From assembly GCA_003513015.1 (NCBI GenBank), contig DOTA01000190.1, forward strand, positions 1 through 6,275: a DNA stretch of 6,275 bases. The letters run 5' to 3'. The notes beneath the pieces are model-generated. The model made no database searches. It worked only from the letters and a program-made list of their open reading frames with translations, and was not told the origin of the DNA. Position 1 is the first letter of the stretch, and the number at the start of each line of letters is the position of its first letter. Below, one piece after another: positions 1-5,611 of this stretch. A program made the translations under genes and the position numbers. This stretch comes from Chloroflexota bacterium. Lineage in GTDB: Bacteria; Chloroflexota; Anaerolineae; Anaerolineales; UBA11858.

Positions 1-255
1 TCCATTCCCACCATTGGCATCGGCGCGGGCGCGGGCTGTGATGGTCAGGTTTTGGTGACACACGATTTACTGGGCCTGTTCGAGCGCTTCACCCCCAAAT
101 TTGCTAAAAGATACCTCGATTTGCATCAGCAGATTGCAGCAGCCCTGGAAACCTACCGCTTGGACGTAGAAGGGCGCTCTTTTCCCGATGTTGAACACAC
201 CATCGAGATGCCCGAGGCCGAGTGGCAAGCCTTGCTGCAACAGCTCGAGCATTGA
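1..255 (+). CDS. panB: 3-methyl-2-oxobutanoate hydroxymethyltransferase, C-terminal part (5' end outside window)
   Basis: Only the last 84 codons are present. The frame is open from base 1 and ends at TGA 253-255. PanB transfers a hydroxymethyl group from 5,10-methylenetetrahydrofolate to 2-oxoisovalerate, giving ketopantoate, the first committed step of pantothenate synthesis in the cytosol. The fragment starts with the strongly conserved IPTIGIGAG stretch, followed by [13 protein letters not shown] and FTPKFAKRY, all hallmarks of the C-terminal third of PanB. The tail carries the family's usual FPDVEH segment (compare FPxxEH in other PanB proteins). A typical PanB has about 265-280 residues, so roughly two thirds, including the metal-binding part, lie upstream. 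The gene is followed after 17 bases by panE and then panC, which confirms the assignment. Nothing in the visible part looks broken. Confidence 0.95.
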   Translation, partial: SIPTIGIGAGAGCDGQVLVTHDLLGLFERFTPKFAKRYLDLHQQIAAALETYRLDVEGRSFPDVEHTIEMPEAEWQALLQQLEH

Positions 256-272
256 CCTCCGAAGTTTCAAAA

Positions 273-1196
273 ATGCCCTCCTCCCCTTCCATTTTGATTG
301 TTGGCACCGGGGCGCTGGCCTGCTGGTTTGCGGGGCGTTTTGCCGCCGCGGGTAGCGCGGTGACGATGTTGGGAACCTGGCCGGAAGGGATGGCGGCCTT
401 GCGGGAAAAGGGCGTGACCCTGGTGGACAGCCGTGGAAAGGCGCAAAGCTATCCTGTGCGGGTGGTGGCTGACCCTCAAGATTGCCCCAACCTCGAACTG
501 GCGCTGGTGCTGGTTAAAGCCTGGCAAACTGAACGGGCCGCGCGCCAACTTCGGGTTTGCCTCCCACCCCAGGGCCAGGTATTGAGCCTCCAAAACGGCT
601 TGGGTAATCTCCAATTATTGGCCGAATTCATCACTGGGGAACGTGTCCATCAGGGCATTACAACCGTTGGAGGCACTTTGGTTGCTCCGGGGCGAGTGCG
701 CTCCGGGGGTGAGGGCACGATCTCTTTGGCGAACATTCCTCAATTGGTAAGCTTTGCCCGGTTATTTGAACAGGCCGGTTTCGCGGTTGAGAAAACCAAC
801 AATATCGAAGCGCTGATTTGGGGTAAACTAGCCGTAAACGCGGCCATCAACCCGCTGACTGCCATTTTGGGTGTGCCCAATGGCGCATTGCTGATCCAGC
901 CAGAATCTCGCAAGTTGATGGCTGGTGCGGCAGCGGAGGTCGCTGCCGTGGCCGCCGCACTGAGAATCTGGCTGCCTTTCGAGGATGTGGGAGCGGCGGT
1001 GGCCGCGGTGGCCCAGCGCACCGCCGGCAATCATTCTTCGATGCTGCAAGATATGCAGCGCGGCGCGCCCACCGAAATCGAGGCTATTAATGGGGCGGTG
1101 GTGCGGGTTGGCCGGCAAGCGGGTGTGCCAACCCCCGTGAACGAAACCTTGAGTATGTTGGTGAAAGCGCTGGTAGCGACCAAAAACCAAAAGTGA
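273..1196 (+). CDS. panE: 2-dehydropantoate 2-reductase (ketopantoate reductase)
   Basis: This gene encodes 307 residues and reduces ketopantoate to (R)-pantoate with NADPH. The Rossmann nucleotide-binding motif is at the N-terminus (ILIVGTGALA, residues 7-16, with G11, G13 and A16). Residues aligning with the E. coli active site are visible: K82 (VLVKAW), N108 (LQNGLGN), catalytic K185 and N189 (WGKLAVNAAINP), S256 and E268 (PTEIEAING). Their spacing matches E. coli K72, N98, K176, N180, S244 and E256. The length is normal for the ApbA/PanE family. The ATG at 273 puts the Rossmann strand six residues from the start, as usual. In-frame GTG 222 and TTG 252 would overlap panB and add residues unlike the family, so they were not chosen. 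The ribosome binding site is weak (GAAG at 261-264), which suggests coupling to panB translation. The TGA stop overlaps a GTG of the panC frame. Confidence 0.94.
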   Translation: MPSSPSILIVGTGALACWFAGRFAAAGSAVTMLGTWPEGMAALREKGVTLVDSRGKAQSYPVRVVADPQDCPNLELALVLVKAWQTERAARQLRVCLPPQGQVLSLQNGLGNLQLLAEFITGERVHQGITTVGGTLVAPGRVRSGGEGTISLANIPQLVSFARLFEQAGFAVEKTNNIEALIWGKLAVNAAINPLTAILGVPNGALLIQPESRKLMAGAAAEVAAVAAALRIWLPFEDVGAAVAAVAQRTAGNHSSMLQDMQRGAPTEIEAINGAVVRVGRQAGVPTPVNETLSMLVKALVATKNQK

Positions 1197-1204
1197 GTGT
1201 GCCG

Positions 1205-2080
1205 ATGGAAATTGTGAAATCGTTGAATGAATTGAGAAATGCCCGGCAAAATCTGCCCGCGCCGCTGGGTTTGGTGCCCACCATGGGTTTTTTGCACCCT
1301 GGCCATCTGTCGTTGGTGCGGCGTGCTCGGGCAGAGTGCGCCGCTGTGGCGGTGAGTATCTTCGTCAACCCCACTCAATTTGGACCGCAGGAAGATTTGG
1401 CGGCCTATCCGCGCGATTTGGAAAAGGATTTGGCGCTTTTGCAGGTGGCCGGTGTTGATTTGGTTTGGCTGCCCACGAATGAGGTGATGTACCCTGCTGG
1501 GTATCAAACCTGGGTGGATGTTGAGAGTGTTACCCAAACTCTGGAAGGGGCGCGCCGCCCGGGGCATTTCCGCGGGGTGGCCACGGTAGTAGCTAAACTT
1601 TTCAATGGGGTGCAGCCGCACAAAGCCTATTTTGGGCAAAAAGATGCCCAACAAGCGGTGGTGATTCGGCAGATGGCCCGGGATTTGAACTTTCCTCTGG
1701 AAATTGTGATTTGTCCGTTGATCCGTGAGACCGATGGTTTGGCGATGTCGAGCCGAAATACTTATTTAAATCCTGAGCAGCGGCAGGCGGCCACGGTGCT
1801 TTCGCGTGCTTTGCGGGCAGCAAAAGCCGCTTACGAAGCTGGAGATCGTGTGGCCGAAAACCTACGACAGGTAATGATCGCCGAAATCGAGGGCGAATCC
1901 CTGGCACATTTACAATACGTTTCAGTGGCGCATCCGGATACGTTGGAAGAGTTGAACATGCTTGAAGACGATGCGCTGTTTTCGATGGCAGTCTATGTAG
2001 GCCAGACGCGCTTGATTGATAATTTTTTGCTGCAAGCGGGTCGCTGGCAAGTTGGCGAAAGGATAAACGAGCGTGCCTGA
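1205..2080 (+). CDS. panC: Pantothenate synthetase (pantoate--beta-alanine ligase)
   Basis: PanC activates pantoate with ATP to pantoyl-adenylate and couples it to beta-alanine, giving pantothenate. With the ATG at 1205 the protein has 291 residues, close to the family norm of about 280-290. Motifs run in the expected order: PTMGFLHPGH with the HxGH nucleotide-binding histidines at 31 and 34, FVNPTQF at 53-59, RPGHFRGV at 118-125, YFGQKDAQQ (KMSKS-like lysine region) at 142-150, RETDGLAMSSRN at 174-185, and TRLIDN near the C-terminus. The frame is also open from GTG 1193, which overlaps the panE stop (GTGA), and from GTG 1199. These would add only four or two residues. ATG 1205 was preferred because family members begin with a short strand like MEIVKSLNELR, but the start remains ambiguous because no strong ribosome binding site is visible. 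panD, which supplies beta-alanine, is not in the window. Confidence 0.95.
   Translation: MEIVKSLNELRNARQNLPAPLGLVPTMGFLHPGHLSLVRRARAECAAVAVSIFVNPTQFGPQEDLAAYPRDLEKDLALLQVAGVDLVWLPTNEVMYPAGYQTWVDVESVTQTLEGARRPGHFRGVATVVAKLFNGVQPHKAYFGQKDAQQAVVIRQMARDLNFPLEIVICPLIRETDGLAMSSRNTYLNPEQRQAATVLSRALRAAKAAYEAGDRVAENLRQVMIAEIEGESLAHLQYVSVAHPDTLEELNMLEDDALFSMAVYVGQTRLIDNFLLQAGRWQVGERINERA
2058..2063 (+). promoter_or_regulatory. Ribosome binding site deciding a GTG start
   Basis: AAAGGA lies inside the end of panC and ends 9 bases before GTG 2073. The later in-frame ATG codons at 2082 and 2091 are 18 and 27 bases away, too far for this site. It therefore favours the GTG start, which overlaps the panC stop by eight bases. 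Confidence 0.55.
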
Positions 2081-2624
2081 AATGTCGAATATGCCCCAAA
2101 CCCCCAAAATTCTGGTAACTTATGCCACTCGCGCAGGGGCAACTGCGGGTGTGGCGGAGGCCATTGCCAAAACTTTGACTGAAAGTGGCCTTAGCGTAGA
2201 TGTTCTGCCCATGCAAGAAGTTCAGAGTCTGTCCTATTATGCCGCAGTCGTAGCGGGCAGCGCCATTCAAAACCGGCAATGGCTGCCGGAAGCGATGCAC
2301 TTCCTGCAAACCCACCGCGAGGCGCTGCACCAAAAACCCGTAGCCCTATTCGCTGTATGCATGACTTTAGCCATGCGCAACGGTGAAAAATACCGCTCGC
2401 AGATTTCGGATTGGCTTTTACCGGTGCGGAATCTGGCGCAACCAGTCAGCGAAGGCTTGTTTGCTGGGGTGCTGGAGATACGCAAAATTCCTTCTTTTGG
2501 CGACCGCCTGAAATTTCGCCTGAGCGTGTTGTTTGGCGTCTGGTCGGAAGGTGATCATCGCGATTGGGATGCTATCCGGGCCTGGGCCAAAACCCTGCCT
2601 TCAAAACTGAGCTTGGGTGACTGA
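2073..2624 (+). CDS. Flavodoxin-domain protein, HemG-like
   Basis: This gene encodes 183 residues. The N-terminus has a flavodoxin-type strand and phosphate-binding loop (ILVTYATRAGATAGVAEAI, residues 13-31), where the T/S-rich loop would hold the FMN phosphate. It continues with YYAAVVAGSAIQNRQW (55-70), the second FMN loop region, and PVALFAVCMTLA (89-100). The C-terminal part (FAGVLEIRKIPSFGDRLKF and a final DWDAIRAWAKTL helix) follows the layout of the HemG/Flavodoxin_5 group of long-chain flavodoxin-like proteins. HemG is a menaquinone-dependent protoporphyrinogen oxidase, but the motifs here do not prove that reaction, and no other haem gene is nearby. The GTG start overlaps panC by eight bases and has its own AAAGGA site, so it is probably co-translated with panC. 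A specific redox role is unknown. No signal peptide or membrane segment is evident, so it should be cytosolic or peripheral. Confidence 0.82.
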   Translation: MPEMSNMPQTPKILVTYATRAGATAGVAEAIAKTLTESGLSVDVLPMQEVQSLSYYAAVVAGSAIQNRQWLPEAMHFLQTHREALHQKPVALFAVCMTLAMRNGEKYRSQISDWLLPVRNLAQPVSEGLFAGVLEIRKIPSFGDRLKFRLSVLFGVWSEGDHRDWDAIRAWAKTLPSKLSLGD

Positions 2625-2642
2625 AAGCGCCTCAAATCTGTG

Positions 2643-3470
2643 ATGGTAGAGCCACAAAACTCCCTCCAATCTTTGCCGCTGAAGCGTGAGCTTTCTTTGG
2701 TCTATATCGGTTCTCTCAGCGTTGCCGCGTTAACGGCCGCGGCCTCTCTGGCTGGAGTGTTTTTTGCCACCATTTTGTATCCCAGCGAAGCATTGCAGCA
2801 ATCCTCTATTCCAAACGATCTTGTCACACTCATCATTGGCTTGCCGATGTTGTTGGGGTCGTTGTGGGCAGCCAGGCGCGGCAAGTGGCTGGGGCTGCTG
2901 CTTTGGCCTGGCGCGTTGCTCTATGGATTCTACAACTACCTGGTTTACCTGTTGGGGATGCCCCTCAGTTGGTTCACGCTGTTATATCTCGCCATTGTTC
3001 TGTTGAGTGTCTATCTAACGTTTGATCTGTATCGCAGCATTGACCACGCCGCGGTGTACATGCGGCTTTCCGGTCGTGTGCCTATCAAGTTTCCAGGTTG
3101 GGTGATGCTTATATTTGGCGTATTTTTCATCGCCAGAGTCATTGGCGTGATTGCGGCAGCACTTGCGGAAAAAACTTCCCTCCCGATGACCGAAATCGGG
3201 CTCGCCATTGCCGACACAACCCTTTCCTTGCTGTGGATTGTGGGCGGCATTTTGCTGTTGCGCCGAAATCCCTGGGGATATGTCAGCGCTTTGGGATTGC
3301 TCTTTGCAGCCTCTATGTTGTTTGTCGGATTATTAGCTTTCTTTCTCTTGCAGCCCTGGGTGGCCGGGGTGCCTTTCCCGGTGGAAGATTTCGTAGTAGT
3401 TGCCGTGATGGGTTTGATTTGCTTCGTGCCCTTTGGGTTGTTCCTGCATGGTGTGAGGGGAACCCGGTAA
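2643..3470 (+). CDS. Polytopic membrane protein of unknown function (about eight helices)
   Basis: I do not recognise the family. The protein has 275 residues from ATG 2643; GTG 2640 directly before it is an alternative start that adds one residue. About eight hydrophobic segments can be seen, at roughly residues 19-46, 59-78, 82-105, 108-129, 152-175, 186-206, 212-236 and 249-270. Short charged loops separate them (for example ARRGK near 78-82, DLYRSIDHAAVYMRLSGR near 128-145, and LRRN near 206-209). The N-terminal 18 residues are polar and hold two lysine/arginine residues before the first helix. No catalytic or transport motif stands out. It lies 18 bases downstream of the flavodoxin gene with no visible promoter or terminator between, so it may be the last gene of the pan transcript. 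No good ribosome binding site was seen. It could be a small sensor, an anchor or a conserved hypothetical protein. Confidence 0.8.
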   Translation: MVEPQNSLQSLPLKRELSLVYIGSLSVAALTAAASLAGVFFATILYPSEALQQSSIPNDLVTLIIGLPMLLGSLWAARRGKWLGLLLWPGALLYGFYNYLVYLLGMPLSWFTLLYLAIVLLSVYLTFDLYRSIDHAAVYMRLSGRVPIKFPGWVMLIFGVFFIARVIGVIAAALAEKTSLPMTEIGLAIADTTLSLLWIVGGILLLRRNPWGYVSALGLLFAASMLFVGLLAFFLLQPWVAGVPFPVEDFVVVAVMGLICFVPFGLFLHGVRGTR

Positions 3471-3607
3471 AAACAGCCTCCGCCTCACCGAATAATCCGC
3501 TCGATCGGGATTTTCCGCGATCCCAAGTTTGATAGCCGGATTCTTGGTAAAATTGGACACAGCATTTTAAAATCACAGAGATTAATTCTGATATGGGAGA
3601 GTAGAAA
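3471..3607 (+). other. Intergenic spacer with a promoter for the downstream gene
   Basis: This is a 137-base gap. The first 70 bases have only a short imperfect stem (GGGAT 3507-3511 with ATCCC 3520-3524) and no T-run, so no convincing terminator for the membrane-protein gene was found. The last 65 bases are AT-rich and carry the promoter candidate and ribosome binding site of the next gene. Confidence 0.6.
3544..3573 (+). promoter_or_regulatory. Candidate sigma-70-type promoter
   Basis: TTGGTA (3544-3549) and TAAAAT (3568-3573) are separated by 18 bases. The -10 matches consensus at five of six bases and the -35 at four of six. The expected transcription start near 3580 leaves a leader of about 28 bases that contains GGGAGAG at 3595-3601. 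The GC drop here supports a real promoter, but no second site was compared. Confidence 0.45.
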
Positions 3608-3922
3608 ATGATCAAAAAGAAAGCGTATGATGGTGTTGTGGTTGCCGTACACTATAAACCACAGGGCGAAATCGATTGGGTGCGGGCCTTTGAACGGCAT
3701 GGCTTTGTTTTTTCGGATCGAGTGATGCTTGGGCGTGAAGCGCTGGTACAACGCTTGAAAGATGGCAAACGCTTCAAAACCGGCGCTCGCAAAACCTATG
3801 AAGGCAACGATTTTGAAGTACGCGAAGATATTCGCCTCATCGATAAAAATGGCTCGTCAGTGATTGTGGCAGGGCCGGCGGCCTCCGAGCGAGATGCTTT
3901 GATAGGCGTGCCGATCATCTAA
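3608..3922 (+). CDS. Small uncharacterised protein, 104 residues
   Basis: I do not recognise this protein. The ATG at 3608 has a strong ribosome binding site, GGGAGAG at 3595-3601, six bases upstream, which supports both the gene and its start. The sequence is soluble and mixed in charge, with a lysine-rich N-terminus (MIKKKAYDG), a likely beta strand (VVVAVHY, 10-16), a possible helix (EIDWVRAFERHG, 21-32), a second helix-like stretch (REALVQRLKDGKRF, 43-56) and strand-like ends (FEVREDIRLID, SSVIVAG). There is no signal peptide, membrane segment or cysteine. The alternation suggests a small alpha/beta or beta-barrel fold, but no function can be assigned. It stands alone between a candidate promoter and a hairpin, so it is probably transcribed as a single gene. 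Codon use is like that of its neighbours, so it does not look recently acquired. Confidence 0.78.
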   Translation: MIKKKAYDGVVVAVHYKPQGEIDWVRAFERHGFVFSDRVMLGREALVQRLKDGKRFKTGARKTYEGNDFEVREDIRLIDKNGSSVIVAGPAASERDALIGVPII

Positions 3923-4070
3923 ATTTCGATGGCCCAAAACAGCTTCGAAGCCAGCAAAAAATTCAGGATTATCAAAATAAACAAGTATTTGTGGGTGCAT
4001 TTTAAGGTAATGCACCCATCGTTTATTCAAATCCGAAAATATCCAAGCCCAGGTTCGAATTTTCTCCCAC
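3923..4070 (+). other. Intergenic spacer, AT-rich, with one hairpin
   Basis: No gene is supported here on either strand. It holds the hairpin at 3992-4018 and then runs into the extended -10 element of the next gene. The remaining sequence shows no repeat or binding-site pattern that I can name. Confidence 0.6.
3992..4018 (+). terminator. Hairpin, possible intrinsic terminator
   Basis: A perfect 10-base inverted repeat, TGGGTGCATT (3992-4001) and AATGCACCCA (4009-4018), encloses a seven-base loop. It begins 70 bases after the stop of the 104-residue gene and is followed by TCGTTTATTC, which is T-rich but not a clean T-run. A terminator is the simplest reading. A protein-binding palindrome upstream of the next promoter is the alternative, since the right arm ends 53 bases before the -10 element. 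Confidence 0.5.
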
Positions 4071-4079
4071 TGGTATAAT
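4071..4079 (+). promoter_or_regulatory. Extended -10 promoter for a probable leaderless mRNA
   Basis: TGGTATAAT is a perfect extended -10 element (TGn plus TATAAT). No good -35 hexamer sits 16-18 bases upstream (AGGTTC at 4051-4056), which is common for extended -10 promoters. Transcription is expected about seven bases after the -10, at or next to the A of ATG 4086, leaving no room for a ribosome binding site. Confidence 0.65.
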
Positions 4080-4085
4080 GCGCAA

Positions 4086-4844
4086 ATGCCCACGCCTTTT
4101 TATCATTTGCGAGTTGCTGAAGTTTTATTTGAACACCCTGATCTCAAAGTGGCGGCGTGCGAGCGGATTTCTCAATGTTTCCCCGCTTTTTTGCTGGGAA
4201 ATATCGCCCCCGATGTTCAGGTGATCTCGGGTCAATCACGCGAGGCAACCCACTTTTATCGCCTGCCCATGCGAGAGAACTGTGCGCCGGCCTGGGAGCA
4301 GATGCTCAGCGACCAGCCTGCGTTGAAGCCCGCGGGCCTGCGCGATGGCGAACAGGGCGTGTTTATTTCGGGCTATTTATGTCATCTGCAAGCCGATTGG
4401 TTTTGGGTTGAACAGATTTTCGAACCCTATTTTGGCCCCCACGCCGGTTGGAAAAATTTCCGTGAGCGCCTCTATTTGCACAATGTTCTGCGGGCTTATT
4501 TAGATTTCGAAATTTTAGAAAACCTCAACGGGCAGGTTCGTTCAGGGCTGGGGCAGGTTGACCCCAAAGATTGGCTGCCCTTTGTGGATCTGAAGCACCT
4601 TAAAGCCTGGCAAGCTTTTCTCACAGAGCAGTTAAAACCCGGGGCTGCCATCCAAACCGTTGAAGTTTTTGCTGCCCGACAGGGCATTGCTGCGGAAGCC
4701 TACTATCGCTTGCTCAACACAGAAAATGAATTGCAGCAGCAGATTTTCGATTTTTTCCCCGAGCAAAATTTACACGATTTTTGGGAAAATCTCATCACAA
4801 ATAACATCGCCTTGCTGAACGATCTCCTCACATCAGCAACCTAA
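4086..4844 (+). CDS. Zinc-dependent phospholipase C-like protein (PF00882 type), no signal peptide
   Basis: The protein has 252 residues. Its first 110 residues carry the pattern of the zinc-dependent phospholipase C / S1-P1 nuclease-like fold: TPFYHL with H7, LLGNIAPDV with D43, THFY with H56, and GYLCHLQADWFW with H100 and D104. H132 is a further possible ligand. In characterised members, histidines and aspartates at such positions bind three zinc ions and hydrolyse phosphodiester bonds in phospholipids. Those are secreted enzymes whose mature N-terminal tryptophan helps bind zinc. This one has no signal peptide and begins MPTPF, so it is probably cytosolic and its substrate is unknown. The C-terminal half (residues 140-252) is helical in character and has no motif I recognise. 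No ribosome binding site precedes ATG 4086; the extended -10 element seven bases upstream implies a leaderless mRNA. The glycosyltransferase gene follows after 36 bases. Confidence 0.8.
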   Translation: MPTPFYHLRVAEVLFEHPDLKVAACERISQCFPAFLLGNIAPDVQVISGQSREATHFYRLPMRENCAPAWEQMLSDQPALKPAGLRDGEQGVFISGYLCHLQADWFWVEQIFEPYFGPHAGWKNFRERLYLHNVLRAYLDFEILENLNGQVRSGLGQVDPKDWLPFVDLKHLKAWQAFLTEQLKPGAAIQTVEVFAARQGIAAEAYYRLLNTENELQQQIFDFFPEQNLHDFWENLITNNIALLNDLLTSAT

Positions 4845-4869
4845 ATACAATTTTTTCGTCTGATAACGG

Positions 4870-4896
4870 AATTCAGCCTTATGGCAATTCAGCCTT
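4870..4896 (+). repeat. Short tandem duplication spanning a start codon
   Basis: AATTCAGCCTT occurs at 4870-4880 and again at 4886-4896, with a 16-base period. The ATG of the glycosyltransferase gene (4881-4883) lies between the copies. The period is not a multiple of three. Loss of one unit would remove this ATG and leave TTG (4896-4898 in present numbering) at a similar distance from the weak CGGA site at 4867-4870. Confidence 0.75.
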
Positions 4897-5609
4897 TGCT
4901 CTCAATCATCATCCCGGCCTACAACGAAGCCAACCGCCTGCCCGGCACGCTGGCAAAAATCCACGCCTTTTTGCAGCAACAGACCTATCAGACAGAAATT
5001 ATCGTGGTCGAAAATGGCAGCCATGATCGCACCTTCGAAGTAGCCCAAGAATATGTCCAAAATTATCCGCAATATCGGGCCATCCATCTCGAAGCTCGGG
5101 GCAAGGGGCTGGCTGTGCAAGCCGGAATGCTCCAGGCCCGCGGACAATATCGCTTCATGTGCGATGCCGATCTATCAATGCCCATTACCGAAATCAACCG
5201 TTTTTTGCCGCCCCTACTTGAAAACGGCGAAATCGTAATCGCCTCGCGCGAAGCTCCCGGTTCGGTGCGTTACAATGAACCCGATTACCGGCATTGGGGC
5301 GGGCGCGCCATCAACCTGCTGATTCGCACCCTGGCTTTGCCCGGTTTGAACGATACGCAATGCGGCTTCAAAATGTTCCACGCCGACATCGCCGAAGATA
5401 TTTTCCAGCGCCAAACCATCCTCAACTGGTCATTCGATATTGAAGTGCTCTATATTGCCCGATTGCGCGGCTACCGGATTTTTGAATTACCTATTCCCTG
5501 GTATTTCAACCCTGAAACCAAACTCAACCCCCTCAAAGATGCCTTTCACATGCTCATTGATATCCTGACTATGCACCGCAATCGGTTGCGCGGGCTTTAC
5601 AACAAATAA
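4881..5609 (+). CDS. Family 2 glycosyltransferase, dolichyl/polyprenyl-phosphate sugar transferase-like
   Basis: The protein has 242 residues and looks like a single-domain GT-A fold enzyme of GT family 2. Motifs are SIIIPAYNEANRLP (8-21), IIVVENGSHDRT (40-51) for nucleotide binding, ARGKGLAVQAGM (72-83), the metal-binding DAD at 95-97 within FMCDADLSMP, DTQCGFKMF (158-166), and NWSFDIEVLYIARLRGY (182-198) with the probable catalytic-region aspartate D186. This set is typical of the dolichyl-phosphate beta-glucosyltransferase (ALG5/DPG synthase) subgroup, which transfers a sugar from a nucleotide sugar to a lipid phosphate at the membrane. The sugar and lipid here are not known. No transmembrane helix or GtrA-like tail is present, so the protein is probably peripheral. 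A TACAAT at 4846-4851 might be a weak promoter, but the gene may also be read from the promoter of the upstream gene. The start fits the family; the ribosome binding site is weak (CGGA at 4867-4870). Confidence 0.88.
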   Translation: MAIQPLLSIIIPAYNEANRLPGTLAKIHAFLQQQTYQTEIIVVENGSHDRTFEVAQEYVQNYPQYRAIHLEARGKGLAVQAGMLQARGQYRFMCDADLSMPITEINRFLPPLLENGEIVIASREAPGSVRYNEPDYRHWGGRAINLLIRTLALPGLNDTQCGFKMFHADIAEDIFQRQTILNWSFDIEVLYIARLRGYRIFELPIPWYFNPETKLNPLKDAFHMLIDILTMHRNRLRGLYNK

Positions 5610-5611
5610 GC

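Noticed and set aside
222..272. Upstream GTG 222 or TTG 252 as the panE start, giving an overlap with panB
   Set aside because: The added residues do not fit the family, in which the Rossmann strand begins close to the N-terminus, and ATG 273 fits this.
1031..2333. Long - strand open frames (207 and 243 codons) opposite panE, panC and the flavodoxin gene
   Set aside because: They lie opposite confidently identified genes and their translations are rich in H, R and P residues without motifs, as expected from reading such genes on the wrong strand.
3494..3542. Nested short inverted repeats (AATCCG/CGGATT around GGGAT/ATCCC) after the membrane-protein gene
   Set aside because: The stems are only five to six bases, unevenly spaced, and lack a T-run, so neither a terminator nor a structured RNA is supported.
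3857..4093. A 78-codon open frame on the - strand across the spacer, with AAAAAGG shortly before its GTG start
   Set aside because: It overlaps the end of the 104-residue gene and the hairpin, runs antisense to the extended -10 element, and its translation has no recognisable pattern. The AAAAAGG match comes from coding sequence of the next gene.
4846..4851. TACAAT before the glycosyltransferase gene as a promoter
   Set aside because: No -35 element is found at a suitable distance and there is no TG extension, so it was mentioned only as a weak possibility.
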